DNA of 64,000 bases from Caulobacter segnis ATCC 21756 (GCF_000092285.1 NC_014100.1:2914001-2978000), one strand, 5' to 3'. Positions 45,400 to 54,305 are shown, numbered from the stretch's first letter. Program-made: numbers and translations. The notes: generated from the sequence alone by a model not told the origin.

Positions 45400-46424
45400 C
45401 GCTCCCGCAGGACCGTACGGAAGCCGATGTGGGAGGCTCCGCTGTCGGGCGGCCCGGGGGTGCGCGCGGCCGGGCGATAGCGGAAGCAATAGTCGTCCGT
45501 ACAGAGGAACGACCCACCCTTGATCACGTGCTTGGCCACGCCCGGTTCGTCGGGATCGAGGGCGCGGATTTCAGGCGGCCCGCCCATCTCGATCACGCTG
45601 GCGGGCTCCAGCCCAGGCTTGAACCAGTCCTTGGTCCACTCCCAGACGTTGCCGGCCATGTCCGAGAGACCATAGCCGTTCGGCGCAAAGCAGCCCACGG
45701 GCGCGGGTCTCGCCTTGAAGCCGTCATCGCCGAGGTCCTGCGCGGGAAAGACGCCCTGCCAGGTGTTGGCGCGGGGTTGCTTGGGGGTTTGAGACTGGTC
45801 GCCCCAGACATAGCGTTTTGCGACCAGGCCGCCCCGGGCGGCGTATTCCCATTCCGCCTCGGTCGGCAGGTCGCGGCCCAGCCAGCGCGCGTAGGCCATG
45901 GCGTCCTCCCAGGCGATGTGCACGACGGGCCAGGCTTCCTTGCCTCGAATGTTGGAGCCAGGCCCTTCCGGGCGCCGCCAGTCGGCGCCGGGGATCACCC
46001 GCCACCATTGCGAAGGATCGTCCGACCTCGCTCCTTTTTCCCCCACGAAAACGAGCGAGGCCGGACGCCGCTGCGCCGCCGACAATGGGGCGTCGCGCGC
46101 GGGATCGAGCGGTCGCTCGGCCACGGTGCGATACCCCGTGGCCGCGACGAACCGCGCGAAGGCGGCGTTGGTGACTTCGGTGCGATCGATCCAGAACGGG
46201 GCGACACGAACCGTCTCCGGCGGCCCCTCCTCTGACCTGAGCGGAGCGCCTCCCATCAGGAAGTCACCGCCGGCCACCCGGACCATGCCGGCGGTGCGGT
46301 GAGCGGGATCCGGGATCGGAAGGTCGGCCAGGCAAGCCTTGGGCGCCTTCGGGCCGCACGCCGCCAGCGACAAGGCGACGACCCCGCCGACGACCGACAG
46401 GCGCAGCGTCGTCAGTTGTCCCAA
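45396..46424 (-). CDS. Formylglycine-generating enzyme, exported lipoprotein form
   Basis: 342 residues. The SUMF1/FGE fold is seen in GGDFLMGG, DRTEVTNAAFARFVAATGY, LPTEAEWEYAARGG, GNVWEWTKDW and the active-site region GGSFLCTDDYCFRYRPAAR. Cys308 and Cys313 match the CxxxxC pair of true FGEs (human Cys336/Cys341), and PDSGASHIGFR follows as in those enzymes. It converts a sulfatase cysteine to formylglycine. A lipobox (LSLAAC, Cys23) indicates export and membrane attachment. Start TTG 46424 overlaps the sulfatase stop by 13 bases, so they are co-expressed. Confidence 0.88.
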   Translation of the reverse strand: MGQLTTLRLSVVGGVVALSLAACGPKAPKACLADLPIPDPAHRTAGMVRVAGGDFLMGGAPLRSEEGPPETVRVAPFWIDRTEVTNAAFARFVAATGYRTVAERPLDPARDAPLSAAQRRPASLVFVGEKGARSDDPSQWWRVIPGADWRRPEGPGSNIRGKEAWPVVHIAWEDAMAYARWLGRDLPTEAEWEYAARGGLVAKRYVWGDQSQTPKQPRANTWQGVFPAQDLGDDGFKARPAPVGCFAPNGYGLSDMAGNVWEWTKDWFKPGLEPASVIEMGGPPEIRALDPDEPGVAKHVIKGGSFLCTDDYCFRYRPAARTPGPPDSGASHIGFRTVLRER

Positions 46425-48067
46425 TAGATGTACTCATCGCTGGGCTTGGGCGACTGGTCGCCGGGATGATCGATATAGATCGCGCCGGACAGCAACGAAG
46501 GCCAGGCGGGCTTGGCCATCTGGCTATCCAGTTGGGCCAGGATCGCGGTCAGCTCGCGAACCTTGTCCGGACGCGCCTTGGAAAGGTCGCGCCGCTCCGT
46601 CGGATCGGTGGCCAAGTCGAACAACCATATCTTCTTTGGTTCCTGGGCGACCTGCAGCTTCCAGCCGCCGGCCATCACCACCTTGTAGCGGCCCGACCGC
46701 CAGTACATCGCCTTGTGCGGATCACCCGCCGCTTGGCCCTTCACGAACGGGACGAGGTCGACGCCGTCCATGACCCGGCCCGCCGGTGGGCGGGCGCCGG
46801 CCGCGCCGGCGGCGGTGGCGAAGATGTCCACGTGGCCGACCGGGCTGCGATAGACGGCGCCGGGCGGCAGTTGGGCGGGCCAGCGCAACAGGAACGGCAC
46901 CTTGATCCCGCCTTCGAAGAAGGTCGCCTTCCAGCCGCGATAGGGCCGGTTCAGATCCGGCAGGCCCACATAGTTGGCGCCGCCGTTGTCGGAGGTGAAG
47001 ATCACCAGGGTGTTGTCGTCGAGACCCCGGTCCTTCAGCGCCTGGAGAACGCGACCGACATTGCGATCGAGGTTGCGGACCATCGCGCCATAGACCCGCA
47101 GACGGTGATCCTTGATCCCCGAAAGGGCGTCGTAGTCCGCCTTGGGCGCCTGGAGCGGCGTATGGACGGCGTTGTAGGCCAGGTAGAGGAAGAAGGGCCG
47201 GTTGCGATTGGCGTCGATCGCCGCGACCGCCTGATCGGTCAGGTAGTCGGTCATGTAGGCGTTCGGATGGAAGAGCGGCCCGCCGTTGTACTGGACCGCG
47301 AAGGGCAGCGCGCCCCACAGGAACTTGTCGATCGGATCGAAATCCTGGCGCGACTCCTCGACTGACGCGTCGCCGACGGGCGCGAACAACGACGCGCCCG
47401 CCATGAAGCCGAGGCTCTCGTCAAAGCCCTGGTCCTCCGGACGAGAGCCCTTGATCCCGCCCAGGTGCCACTTGCCGAGATGAACCGTATGATAGCCGCG
47501 GGTCTTCAAGGCCTCGGCGATCGTGACTTCCGTCGGTGGCACGGCCTCGGTGTTGTCGTCCTTGGGGACGTTCTTGACCTCCGCGGCGTTGAAGCGCGAC
47601 GGGTGAAGCGGATCCCCCGCATGCCCGCCGACGACACGCGAGAAGGCCACGGGCGTGGGCGTGAATTCGAAACCGAAGCGGGTGGCGTAGCGCCCGGTCA
47701 TGATCGCGGCGCGGGACGGCGCGCAGGTGGCGTTTCCCGCATAGCCGTTGGCGAAGGTCACGCCTTGCCGGGCGATGGAATCGATGGCCGGCGTCGGAAC
47801 CGCGCCGCCCGCCACGCCCCCGCCGTTCAACGTGATGTCGTTGTAGCCCAGGTCGTCAGCCAGGATGAACACGACATTCGGCGGGCGCTCGGCCGCCGCG
47901 GTCGACACGGTCGGACCTTGGCTCCAGCTGACGGGGCGATAGGCCTCGATCTTCGGCTGCTGCGCGCGGGCGTAGAGGATGATCAGGTCGAAACGGAAGA
48001 ACCACAGAGCGGCGACGGTCAGCCCGAGGACCAGAGCCACCGCGCAGAACCCCTTCAAAACCCGCAT
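46412..48067 (-). CDS. Exported Cys-type sulfatase
   Basis: 551 residues. An N-terminal hydrophobic segment (FCAVALVLGLTVAALWFF) acts as signal anchor. The alkaline phosphatase-like fold begins PPNVVFILADDLGYND (metal Asp pair). The maturation motif CAPSR (Cys115-Arg119) in NATCAPSRAAIMTGR requires conversion to formylglycine. HLGKWHLGG, VHTPLQAP and FTSDNGG complete the active site. It hydrolyses sulfate esters outside the cytoplasm. ATG 48067 (AAGGGG upstream) is preferred over GTG 48076. A TGACAC palindrome lies 40 bases upstream, with an AT-rich TATATAT between. Confidence 0.92.
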   Translation of the reverse strand: MRVLKGFCAVALVLGLTVAALWFFRFDLIILYARAQQPKIEAYRPVSWSQGPTVSTAAAERPPNVVFILADDLGYNDITLNGGGVAGGAVPTPAIDSIARQGVTFANGYAGNATCAPSRAAIMTGRYATRFGFEFTPTPVAFSRVVGGHAGDPLHPSRFNAAEVKNVPKDDNTEAVPPTEVTIAEALKTRGYHTVHLGKWHLGGIKGSRPEDQGFDESLGFMAGASLFAPVGDASVEESRQDFDPIDKFLWGALPFAVQYNGGPLFHPNAYMTDYLTDQAVAAIDANRNRPFFLYLAYNAVHTPLQAPKADYDALSGIKDHRLRVYGAMVRNLDRNVGRVLQALKDRGLDDNTLVIFTSDNGGANYVGLPDLNRPYRGWKATFFEGGIKVPFLLRWPAQLPPGAVYRSPVGHVDIFATAAGAAGARPPAGRVMDGVDLVPFVKGQAAGDPHKAMYWRSGRYKVVMAGGWKLQVAQEPKKIWLFDLATDPTERRDLSKARPDKVRELTAILAQLDSQMAKPAWPSLLSGAIYIDHPGDQSPKPSDEYIYWDN

Positions 48068-48106
48068 GCCCGCCACCCCTTACCCACGAGCGGCGAGCAT
48101 ATATAT

Positions 48107-48123
48107 TGACACAAAGAGTGTCG
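48107..48123. promoter_or_regulatory. Putative TetR operator before the sulfatase operon
   Basis: TGACACAAAGAGTGTCG matches the 44020-44036 palindrome in arms and 5-base spacing, with one end base different. On the minus strand it directly precedes TATATAT, a likely -10, at 48105-48099. Confidence 0.6.
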
Positions 48124-48211
48124 ATAGATGACGCGCTGGCGCGTCCCGTGTTGAACAACCCGCCGCATGATCAACAAAGGTCTTGGGCGAACGGCGGCGG
48201 AGGACTATCCA

Positions 48212-48850
48212 TTGCCCCCAATGCTCACCCAGACCGACGGCGCTCCCGCCATCCCCACACTCAGCGCCGCAGAGCGGGCCCGCAACCGACGCCGGGCGCC
48301 GGTCCGTCGTTTGCGCCTGGGCCTGGCGGTGTTCGCGATCATCATCGGCGGCGCGGTCGTGGGGCAAGCCTCATGGCGCAGCCTGGCTTCGAGCAAGCTG
48401 CAGACCCAGGCCTCCACGACACCGCTTCTGCTGGACAAGCCGCGCTTCACGGGCGTTCTGAAGGATGGCCGCCCGTTCCTGATCACCGCCGACCGCGCCG
48501 AGCGCGACTCGGAAGACGAGGACTTGGTCCGCCTCAGCGCCCCGACCCTCGTCCGCGGCTACGGTCAGCCAGACGCCAGCCAAGCCACGGCCAAGAGCGG
48601 CGTCTATCGCGAGGCCGCCCGTACCCTGCTGCTGACCCAGGACGTGAAGATCACCAACGGCGAAGGCTATGAATTCGACGCGCCGCGGGCCCTGATCGAC
48701 ATGCGCACCGGCGAGGTGAGCGGCGACGCGGGCGTCGCCGGCTCAGGCCCGAACGCCAGCACCCGCGCCAACGCCTATAGCGTCAAGGACAAGGGCGATC
48801 GGGTCATCCTGAATGGTCGCGTGCGCACGCGCCTGGAGCCCCGTCCCTGA
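48212..48850 (+). CDS. LptC-like protein at the head of the sphingolipid operon
   Basis: About 212 residues. One N-terminal membrane span (LRLGLAVFAIIIGGAVVG) then a periplasmic beta-jellyroll-like part (LLLDKPRFTGVLKDGRPFLITADRA, GVYREAARTLLLTQDVKITNGEGYEFDAPRALIDMRTGEVSGD) of the LptC/OstA kind. LptC bridges the LptB2FG pump to LptA. No lptA or lptB is adjacent; instead it leads genes for ceramide synthesis, so it is probably a paralogue for sphingolipid. TTG 48212 is chosen for GGAGGA 7 bases upstream; ATG 48221 or 48167 are possible. Confidence 0.82.
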   Translation: MPPMLTQTDGAPAIPTLSAAERARNRRRAPVRRLRLGLAVFAIIIGGAVVGQASWRSLASSKLQTQASTTPLLLDKPRFTGVLKDGRPFLITADRAERDSEDEDLVRLSAPTLVRGYGQPDASQATAKSGVYREAARTLLLTQDVKITNGEGYEFDAPRALIDMRTGEVSGDAGVAGSGPNASTRANAYSVKDKGDRVILNGRVRTRLEPRP

Positions 48851-48851
48851 C

Positions 48852-49976
48852 GTGCCCAAAAAGCGGGTCTGTTTCCTCTATATCGCGCAACACCATCAGG
48901 TCTGGCACAGCCTGTCGGTGGCCGTCGCCATGGCGCGCGAATGGCCCGACCTGAAGGTCGAGATCGCCGCGACCACGCGCGAACTGCTCGACTACGTCTC
49001 GGGCCTGCTCGCCGAGCTTGGCGGAGCGCCGATCGCTCTCGTGCTACTGCCGCCCGCCTGGATGAGACGGTTCGGCGGCGGCGGCGCGCCGCCCAAGGCG
49101 CCGATGCTGATCGCGAACGCCCTGCGGCTGGGACGCTACGACGCCGTGATCACGCCCGAGCGCACCACCGCCCTCCTCCACAAGCTAGGCGTCCGCCACC
49201 CGATCCTGGTCTACACTCAGCATGGGGCCGGCGATCGCGAAGGTCCTTTCGAGCCCCGCCTGCGCGTCTTCGATCTCGTCATGGCGGCGGGGCCAAAACA
49301 GCGCGACCGGATGATCGGCGAAGGCTGGGTCAAGCCCGAGAACTGCGCCATGGTCGGCTATCCGAAATTCGACCTGGTGGACGCCCTGCCCCGGCGACCC
49401 GGCCCGCGCTTTGAGCGTCCAGGTCCGGTCGTGGTCTACAACCCGCACTTCCATCCCGAGCTCAGCTCCTGGCCCAGGTGGGGTTGGCAGGTTCTGGACG
49501 CCTTCGCCCGCGGCGATCGCCACAACCTGATCTTCTCGCCCCACATCCGCCTGTTCGAGACCGCGTCCAGCGACGATCGCGCCGCCTTCAAGCGTTACGC
49601 CGAGCACCCGCGCATCCACGTCGATCTGGGCGGTCCGGCGGCGGCGGACATGACCTACACGCGCGCCGCCGATCTCTATCTCGGCGATGTCTCGAGCCAG
49701 ATCTACGAGTTCCTGCGCACGCCCAAACCCTGCCTGTTCCTCAACGCCAGCGGCGCCGACTGGCGCGGCGATCCCAGCTTCCATCATTGGCTGTTCGGGC
49801 CCGTGTTGGACGGCGTGGACGCCTTGGACGACGCTGTCGACAGCGCCCTCGCCACCCATGTCGACTTCCGGCCGGCGCAGGCTGAAGGCATCGCCGAAAC
49901 CTTCGACATCACCGAAGAACCGTCATCGCTGCGCGCCGCACGGGCGATCGCGGAGCGGCTGGAGTCACGGGCGTGA
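48852..49976 (+). CDS. GT-B glycosyl/glycerophosphotransferase-like protein
   Basis: 374 residues, no signal peptide. KKRVCFLYIAQHHQVWHSLSVAVAMA starts an N-terminal Rossmann domain, TPERTTALLHKLGVRHPILVYTQHGAGDRE lies in the middle, and the C-terminal domain reads VVVYNPHFHPE, FSPHIRLFE and ADLYLGDVSSQIYEFLRTPKPCLFLN, similar to the CDP-glycerol glycerophosphotransferase/UDP-GlcNAc epimerase-like group. It may add a headgroup to a lipid or glycan. GTG 48852 starts 1 base after the LptC-like stop. Function assigned by fold only. Confidence 0.7.
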   Translation: MPKKRVCFLYIAQHHQVWHSLSVAVAMAREWPDLKVEIAATTRELLDYVSGLLAELGGAPIALVLLPPAWMRRFGGGGAPPKAPMLIANALRLGRYDAVITPERTTALLHKLGVRHPILVYTQHGAGDREGPFEPRLRVFDLVMAAGPKQRDRMIGEGWVKPENCAMVGYPKFDLVDALPRRPGPRFERPGPVVVYNPHFHPELSSWPRWGWQVLDAFARGDRHNLIFSPHIRLFETASSDDRAAFKRYAEHPRIHVDLGGPAAADMTYTRAADLYLGDVSSQIYEFLRTPKPCLFLNASGADWRGDPSFHHWLFGPVLDGVDALDDAVDSALATHVDFRPAQAEGIAETFDITEEPSSLRAARAIAERLESRA

Positions 49977-51352
49977 CGACGGCGCCGGAACACGCGACGT
50001 CGCCGATCAAGCGCGTCCTGGCCAACGCGGGGCAGCTGCTCAGCGGCCGAGTCGTCAACGCCGTGGTGGGATTGGCCTACATCGCCCTGACCGCGCGCAG
50101 CCTCGGCAAGGAGGCGATGGGCGTCCTGGTCCTGATCAACGCCTTCGCCCAGTTCCTGGGCGAGGTGGCGCACTTCCAGTCTTGGCAGACGGTCCTGACC
50201 TACGGAACGGGCCCGCTCCTGGCCAACGAGCGCGTGAAGTTCCAGCAGGTCTTGCGATTCTCACTGCTGCTCGACGGCATTAGCGGCGTACTGGGCGTCG
50301 CCTTGGGCGTGGCTGGCGCGTGGTTCTTCTGGAACGAGTTGCGCTGGCCCGAAGGCATGAGCGGCTATGGCGCGCTGTATGCGCTCTCGATCCCGGTGAT
50401 GAGCTCGGCCACGGGCGTGGGCCTGCTGCGGCTTTTCGACCGCTTCCGCTTCCTGGCGGCGGAGCAGGCGATCAGTTCCTTGGTCCGCATGATCGGCTGC
50501 GGGATCTGCGCCCTGACTCAAGCGCCGCTACCTTATTTCCTGCTGGCCTGGGCGGCGGGAACCTTCGCGTCGTTCTTCTACGTCGCCTCGATCGCGATCT
50601 GGGATTTGAACCGACGGGGCTTGCTGAAGGGGTTTTCGCTTCTGGGTCCGACCAGCCGCGACATGCCGGGCGTCTGGCGCTTCGCCATGGCGACCAATTT
50701 CTCCAGCACTTTGGACGTCGGCTTCACGCACGTCCTGACCATGGTCGTCGGCGCCCTGCTGGGCCCGGCTCAGGCGGCGCTGTGGCGTATCGGCAAGCAA
50801 GTGGCCGATGGCATGGCCAAGCCCGCGCGCCTGATGGTGCCGGCGCTCTATCCGGAGCTCGCCAAGATGCGCGCGTCGGGCGGCCAGCAAGCCATGACCA
50901 AGCTGGCGGTCCAGATCGCCCTGCTCGGCGGCGCGGCGGCCGGCGTGCTGCTGCTGGTCAGCCTCCTAGCGGGTCGTTGGATCCTGGAAACCGTCATGGG
51001 ACAAGCCTTTGGCGCCGCCGCCGGGGTCATGAACTGGCAAGTCGCCGCCGCCGCGATCGGAGTCATGACCTTGCCGCTCGAGCCCATGCTAGTCTCGATG
51101 CGGGCGGCCGGCGCGGCCTTGGTGGTTCGGCTGGTCGTTGTGATCTGCTATTTCGCGGCCCTGGTTCCGCTGATCACGCGGTTTGGCCTGACCGGCGCGG
51201 GCGCGGCTTTGGTCGTATCCGCCTTGGCGATGGCCATCGGCATGTATTTGATGGCGCGCCGCAGGCTCGCCCGACTCGCGGCGGAGGACGACTCCGCGCG
51301 CACGACGAAAGACGATGAAGGCCCCAAGTATGATCACGCCCACGGCGTCTGA
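49973..51352 (+). CDS. MOP/Wzx-like flippase (polysaccharide/lipid exporter family)
   Basis: 459 residues, 12-14 membrane helices. LANAGQLLSGRVVNAVVGLAYIALTARSLGKEAMGVLVLINAFAQ is the standard N-terminus of the Wzx/PST exporters. Starts at GTG 49973 overlapping the previous stop (GTGA), and its 3' end overlaps the acyl-AMP ligase. It may flip a glycosylated lipid across the inner membrane; context suggests a sphingolipid intermediate. Confidence 0.82.
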   Translation: MTTAPEHATSPIKRVLANAGQLLSGRVVNAVVGLAYIALTARSLGKEAMGVLVLINAFAQFLGEVAHFQSWQTVLTYGTGPLLANERVKFQQVLRFSLLLDGISGVLGVALGVAGAWFFWNELRWPEGMSGYGALYALSIPVMSSATGVGLLRLFDRFRFLAAEQAISSLVRMIGCGICALTQAPLPYFLLAWAAGTFASFFYVASIAIWDLNRRGLLKGFSLLGPTSRDMPGVWRFAMATNFSSTLDVGFTHVLTMVVGALLGPAQAALWRIGKQVADGMAKPARLMVPALYPELAKMRASGGQQAMTKLAVQIALLGGAAAGVLLLVSLLAGRWILETVMGQAFGAAAGVMNWQVAAAAIGVMTLPLEPMLVSMRAAGAALVVRLVVVICYFAALVPLITRFGLTGAGAALVVSALAMAIGMYLMARRRLARLAAEDDSARTTKDDEGPKYDHAHGV

Positions 51353-53033
51353 CCGCACCGTTCGGTTCGCCGACTTCCCGACCCTGACCCAGGCCCTCGA
51401 TTTCGCCGCGACCGGCGAGACGGGGATCAACCTCTATTCGCTGCGCGGCGAACTGGTCGAGGCCCTGCCCTACGCCAAGCTCCGGGAGGACGCCCAGGTC
51501 CTGGCCCGCCGGCTGCTGGCGACCGGCGCCAAGGTCGGCGACAGCGTCGCTTTGCTGGCCGAGACGGACGGCGACTTCGTGCGGGCGTTCTTCGCCTGCC
51601 AGTACGCCGGCCTGTTGCCCGCGCCCATGGCGCTGCCGACTCCTTTGGGGGGGCGCGAGGCCTATATCGAGCAGATCACCAACCTGGCCCGTTCGGCCAA
51701 GGCTAGGATCCTGCTGGGCCCGGTCGGCCTGAAGGACTGGGTGGCCGAGATCGGCCAGCGCGCGAACCTGGACTTCGCCGGCGTCCTGGCGGACCTGCCG
51801 GAGGACGGCGGCGCGGCCTTGCCGACCATCACGCCGGAAGACCCCTGCTACCTGCAGTTCTCGTCGGGCAGCACGCGCACCCCGACCGGCGTCCTGGTCC
51901 TTCACAAGGCCCTGATGGCCAACTGCGTGGCGATCACGCGCGATGGGCTGCAGGTGAAGCCGGCGGACCGCGCCATCTCGTGGCTGCCGCTCTACCACGA
52001 CATGGGCCTGATCGGCTTCCTGCTCAGCCCCCTGAGCTGCCAGATGTCGGTCGACCTGCTGCCCACGGGCGCCTTCGTCCGCCGCCCGCTGCTGTGGATC
52101 GACCTGATCGGCCGCAACAAGGCCACCATCGCCTACAGCCCCACCTTCGGCTACGAGCTGTGCGCCCGCCGCGTCCAGGGCCAGCCGCTGGACGCCTATG
52201 ATCTGTCGCATTGGCGCAGCGCCGGCCTTGGGGGCGACATGATCCGCATGCCGCCGCTGAAGGCCTTCGTTGAGGCGTTCGGCCCCGCCGGCTTCTCCGA
52301 TAAGGCGTTCGTCGCCAGCTATGGCATGGCCGAGGCGACCCTGGCCCTGTCGATGGCGCCGCTGGGCAAGGGCCTTCGCGCTGAAACTCTCGACGTGGAG
52401 CGCCTGGAGCGCGACGCCCTGGCTGTCGACGCGCCCGAAGGCTCCGAACGCGCCCGCGACTTCGCCCGGTGCGGCCCCGCCCTGCCCGATCACTTCCTGG
52501 AAGTGCGCGGCGAGGACGGTCAGGTCCTGCCGGAGCGCGGCGTGGGCCGCATCTTCGCCAAAGGTCCCTCGGTCATGAGCGGCTACTTCGCCAATCCGGA
52601 GGAGACGGCGCGCGTGCTGTCGGCCGACGGCTGGCTGGACACCGGCGACCTCGGGTTCAAGATCGAGGGCGAAATCGTCATCACCGGTCGCGCCAAGGAC
52701 CTGATCATCCTGAATGGCCGAAACATCTGGCCGCAGGACCTGGAATGGACCGCCGACCACGAGATCGACGGCCTGCGTAGCGGCGACGTCTGCGCCTTCG
52801 CGATCCCCGCCGAGCCGGAAGACCAAATCGTGGTGCTGGTCCAGGCGCGCGGCGGCGACGCCGACACCCGCGCGGCCCTGGTCGAGCAGGTCGCAACCCT
52901 GCTGCGCACCCGCCACGGCGTGGAAGCCAAGGTGAAGCTGGTCGGCGCCCACGCCCTGCCGCAGACTTCCTCGGGCAAGCTCAGCCGCTCGAAGGCTCGC
53001 GCGGCCTATCTGGCCGGAGCCTATGGAGACTGA
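51330..53033 (+). CDS. Fatty acyl-AMP ligase / acyl-ACP synthetase for ceramide synthesis
   Basis: About 567 residues of the FAAL/adenylate-forming class. AMP-binding blocks are YLQFSSGSTRTPTGVLVLH (P-loop), SWLPLYHDMGLIGFLL, YSPTFGYELC, ASYGMAEATLALSMAP, and WLDTGDLGFKIEGEIVITGRAKDLIILNGRNIWPQDLE. It activates fatty acid and should load the dedicated acyl carrier protein downstream. In C. crescentus the homologue (CC_1165, from memory) is one of five genes needed for ceramide. ATG 51330 (AAGG upstream) or ATG 51315 are possible starts; both overlap the flippase gene. Confidence 0.88.
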   Translation: MITPTASDRTVRFADFPTLTQALDFAATGETGINLYSLRGELVEALPYAKLREDAQVLARRLLATGAKVGDSVALLAETDGDFVRAFFACQYAGLLPAPMALPTPLGGREAYIEQITNLARSAKARILLGPVGLKDWVAEIGQRANLDFAGVLADLPEDGGAALPTITPEDPCYLQFSSGSTRTPTGVLVLHKALMANCVAITRDGLQVKPADRAISWLPLYHDMGLIGFLLSPLSCQMSVDLLPTGAFVRRPLLWIDLIGRNKATIAYSPTFGYELCARRVQGQPLDAYDLSHWRSAGLGGDMIRMPPLKAFVEAFGPAGFSDKAFVASYGMAEATLALSMAPLGKGLRAETLDVERLERDALAVDAPEGSERARDFARCGPALPDHFLEVRGEDGQVLPERGVGRIFAKGPSVMSGYFANPEETARVLSADGWLDTGDLGFKIEGEIVITGRAKDLIILNGRNIWPQDLEWTADHEIDGLRSGDVCAFAIPAEPEDQIVVLVQARGGDADTRAALVEQVATLLRTRHGVEAKVKLVGAHALPQTSSGKLSRSKARAAYLAGAYGD

Positions 53034-53961
53034 GTCCAGAGGCGTCGTCGCCGTCACCGGCGCCACGGGCTTCCTGGGCCGTCACCTGGTCCGCGCCCTG
53101 GCCGAAGACGGCTGGACGCCGCGGGTCCTGGTCCGCCGAGATCCGATCCACCCGCTTTGGCGCGACTTCGAAGTCGAAGTCGTGGCCGGCGACCTCAAGA
53201 CGCCTGGCGCCCTGCAGCGGCTTAGCGAGGGCGCCAGCGTCGTGATCCACGTGGCGGGGCTGATCAAGGCCACGTCACTGGAAGGCTTCAACACCGTCAA
53301 TCGCGACGGCGCCCTGGCGGCCGCGCGCGCCGCGCGAGAGGCAAGCGCCCGCTTCATCCTGGTTTCGAGCTTGGCCGCCCGCGAACCGGCGCTGTCGAAC
53401 TACGCCGCCAGCAAGCGCGCCGGGGAAGACGCGGTGCTGGCCGAGACGCCGCATGCGCTGATCGCTCGCCCGCCGGCGATCTATGGACCCGGCGACACCG
53501 AGACCCTGGAAGTCTTCAAGCTCGCCGCGAGCAGCCCGTTTCTGCCTGTGCTTTCGCCGACCTCTCGCGTCGCCATGATCCACGTCCAAGACGCTGCGGC
53601 GCAGCTTGCGAACTACTGCAAAAGTCCAAGTTCGGGCCTGGTAGAGCTGTCGGATGTGCGGCGCGACGGTTACACTTGGGCGGAAATCATGAGCGCCGCC
53701 GCAGCGGTCATGGGCCGAAATCCAAGGCTGATAAGGCTTCCAGCGGGGGGCGTCCTAGCCGCCGGAGCCCTTGCGGATGCTTGGTCTTTCGTCAGCCAAA
53801 CACCCACCGTCTTCGGTTTTGGCAAGGCCAGGGAGTTGCTTCACGCCGATTGGACCCCATCTAGCGCTCCGAGGGCGGAGGGAGTACCCAGCGTATTCGG
53901 TCTGCTTGACGGGTTCGCTCACACCGTCGAGTGGTATCGGAAACAGGGCTGGCTGCCCTAA
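53023..53961 (+). CDS. cerR: NAD(P)-dependent epimerase/reductase family, probable ceramide reductase
   Basis: 312 residues of the extended SDR family. VAVTGATGFLGRHLVRAL gives the nucleotide-binding GxxGxxG (residues 13-19), and SSLAAREPALSNYAASKRAGE the YxxxK pair (Tyr127, Lys131). In Caulobacter the gene at this position reduces the 3-keto group in ceramide formation. Its ATG overlaps the ligase stop by 11 bases. The last 120 codons use many rare codons (AGG, ATA, CTA, GTA, CCA), unlike the first two thirds. Confidence 0.87.
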   Translation: METESRGVVAVTGATGFLGRHLVRALAEDGWTPRVLVRRDPIHPLWRDFEVEVVAGDLKTPGALQRLSEGASVVIHVAGLIKATSLEGFNTVNRDGALAAARAAREASARFILVSSLAAREPALSNYAASKRAGEDAVLAETPHALIARPPAIYGPGDTETLEVFKLAASSPFLPVLSPTSRVAMIHVQDAAAQLANYCKSPSSGLVELSDVRRDGYTWAEIMSAAAAVMGRNPRLIRLPAGGVLAAGALADAWSFVSQTPTVFGFGKARELLHADWTPSSAPRAEGVPSVFGLLDGFAHTVEWYRKQGWLP

Positions 53962-54053
53962 AATTTCATCGCCTTGCGCAAATGAGGCGGCTATCTGACA
54001 GACTCGCCGTTACAGTAGTGTCACGGGTGGGGCTCCCGGAGGTTTGATCTAGA

Positions 54054-54305
54054 ATGGAAACGGTGACGGATCTCAGCTTACGCGAGATCGGGGTAGCGGC
54101 GAGCAAGGTTCTGGGGCGGCCGGTCGAGGTTCGCGCCGAGTCGCACATTGGCCGTGACCTCGCCGTGGACTCCCTGGCCCTCATGAACATCATCATGGAG
54201 CTCGAAGACACCTTCGACATCTCCATTCCCTTGGATCGCCTGGCTTCGGTCGAAACCGCCGGCGACCTTTCCAAACTGATCAACGATCTCCGGACTAGGG
54301 CTTAA
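54054..54305 (+). CDS. acpR: Dedicated acyl carrier protein for sphingolipid synthesis
   Basis: 83 residues. The phosphopantetheine site is Ser40 in RDLAVDSLALMNIIMELED, with the usual four-helix ACP pattern (FDISIPLDRLASVETAGDLSKLI). It carries the acyl chain used by serine palmitoyltransferase, whose gene begins 3 bases after its stop. GGAGG lies about 11 bases before ATG 54054. The 92-base gap upstream is less GC-rich and contains a GACTC (CcrM) site at 54001. Confidence 0.9.
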   Translation: METVTDLSLREIGVAASKVLGRPVEVRAESHIGRDLAVDSLALMNIIMELEDTFDISIPLDRLASVETAGDLSKLINDLRTRA

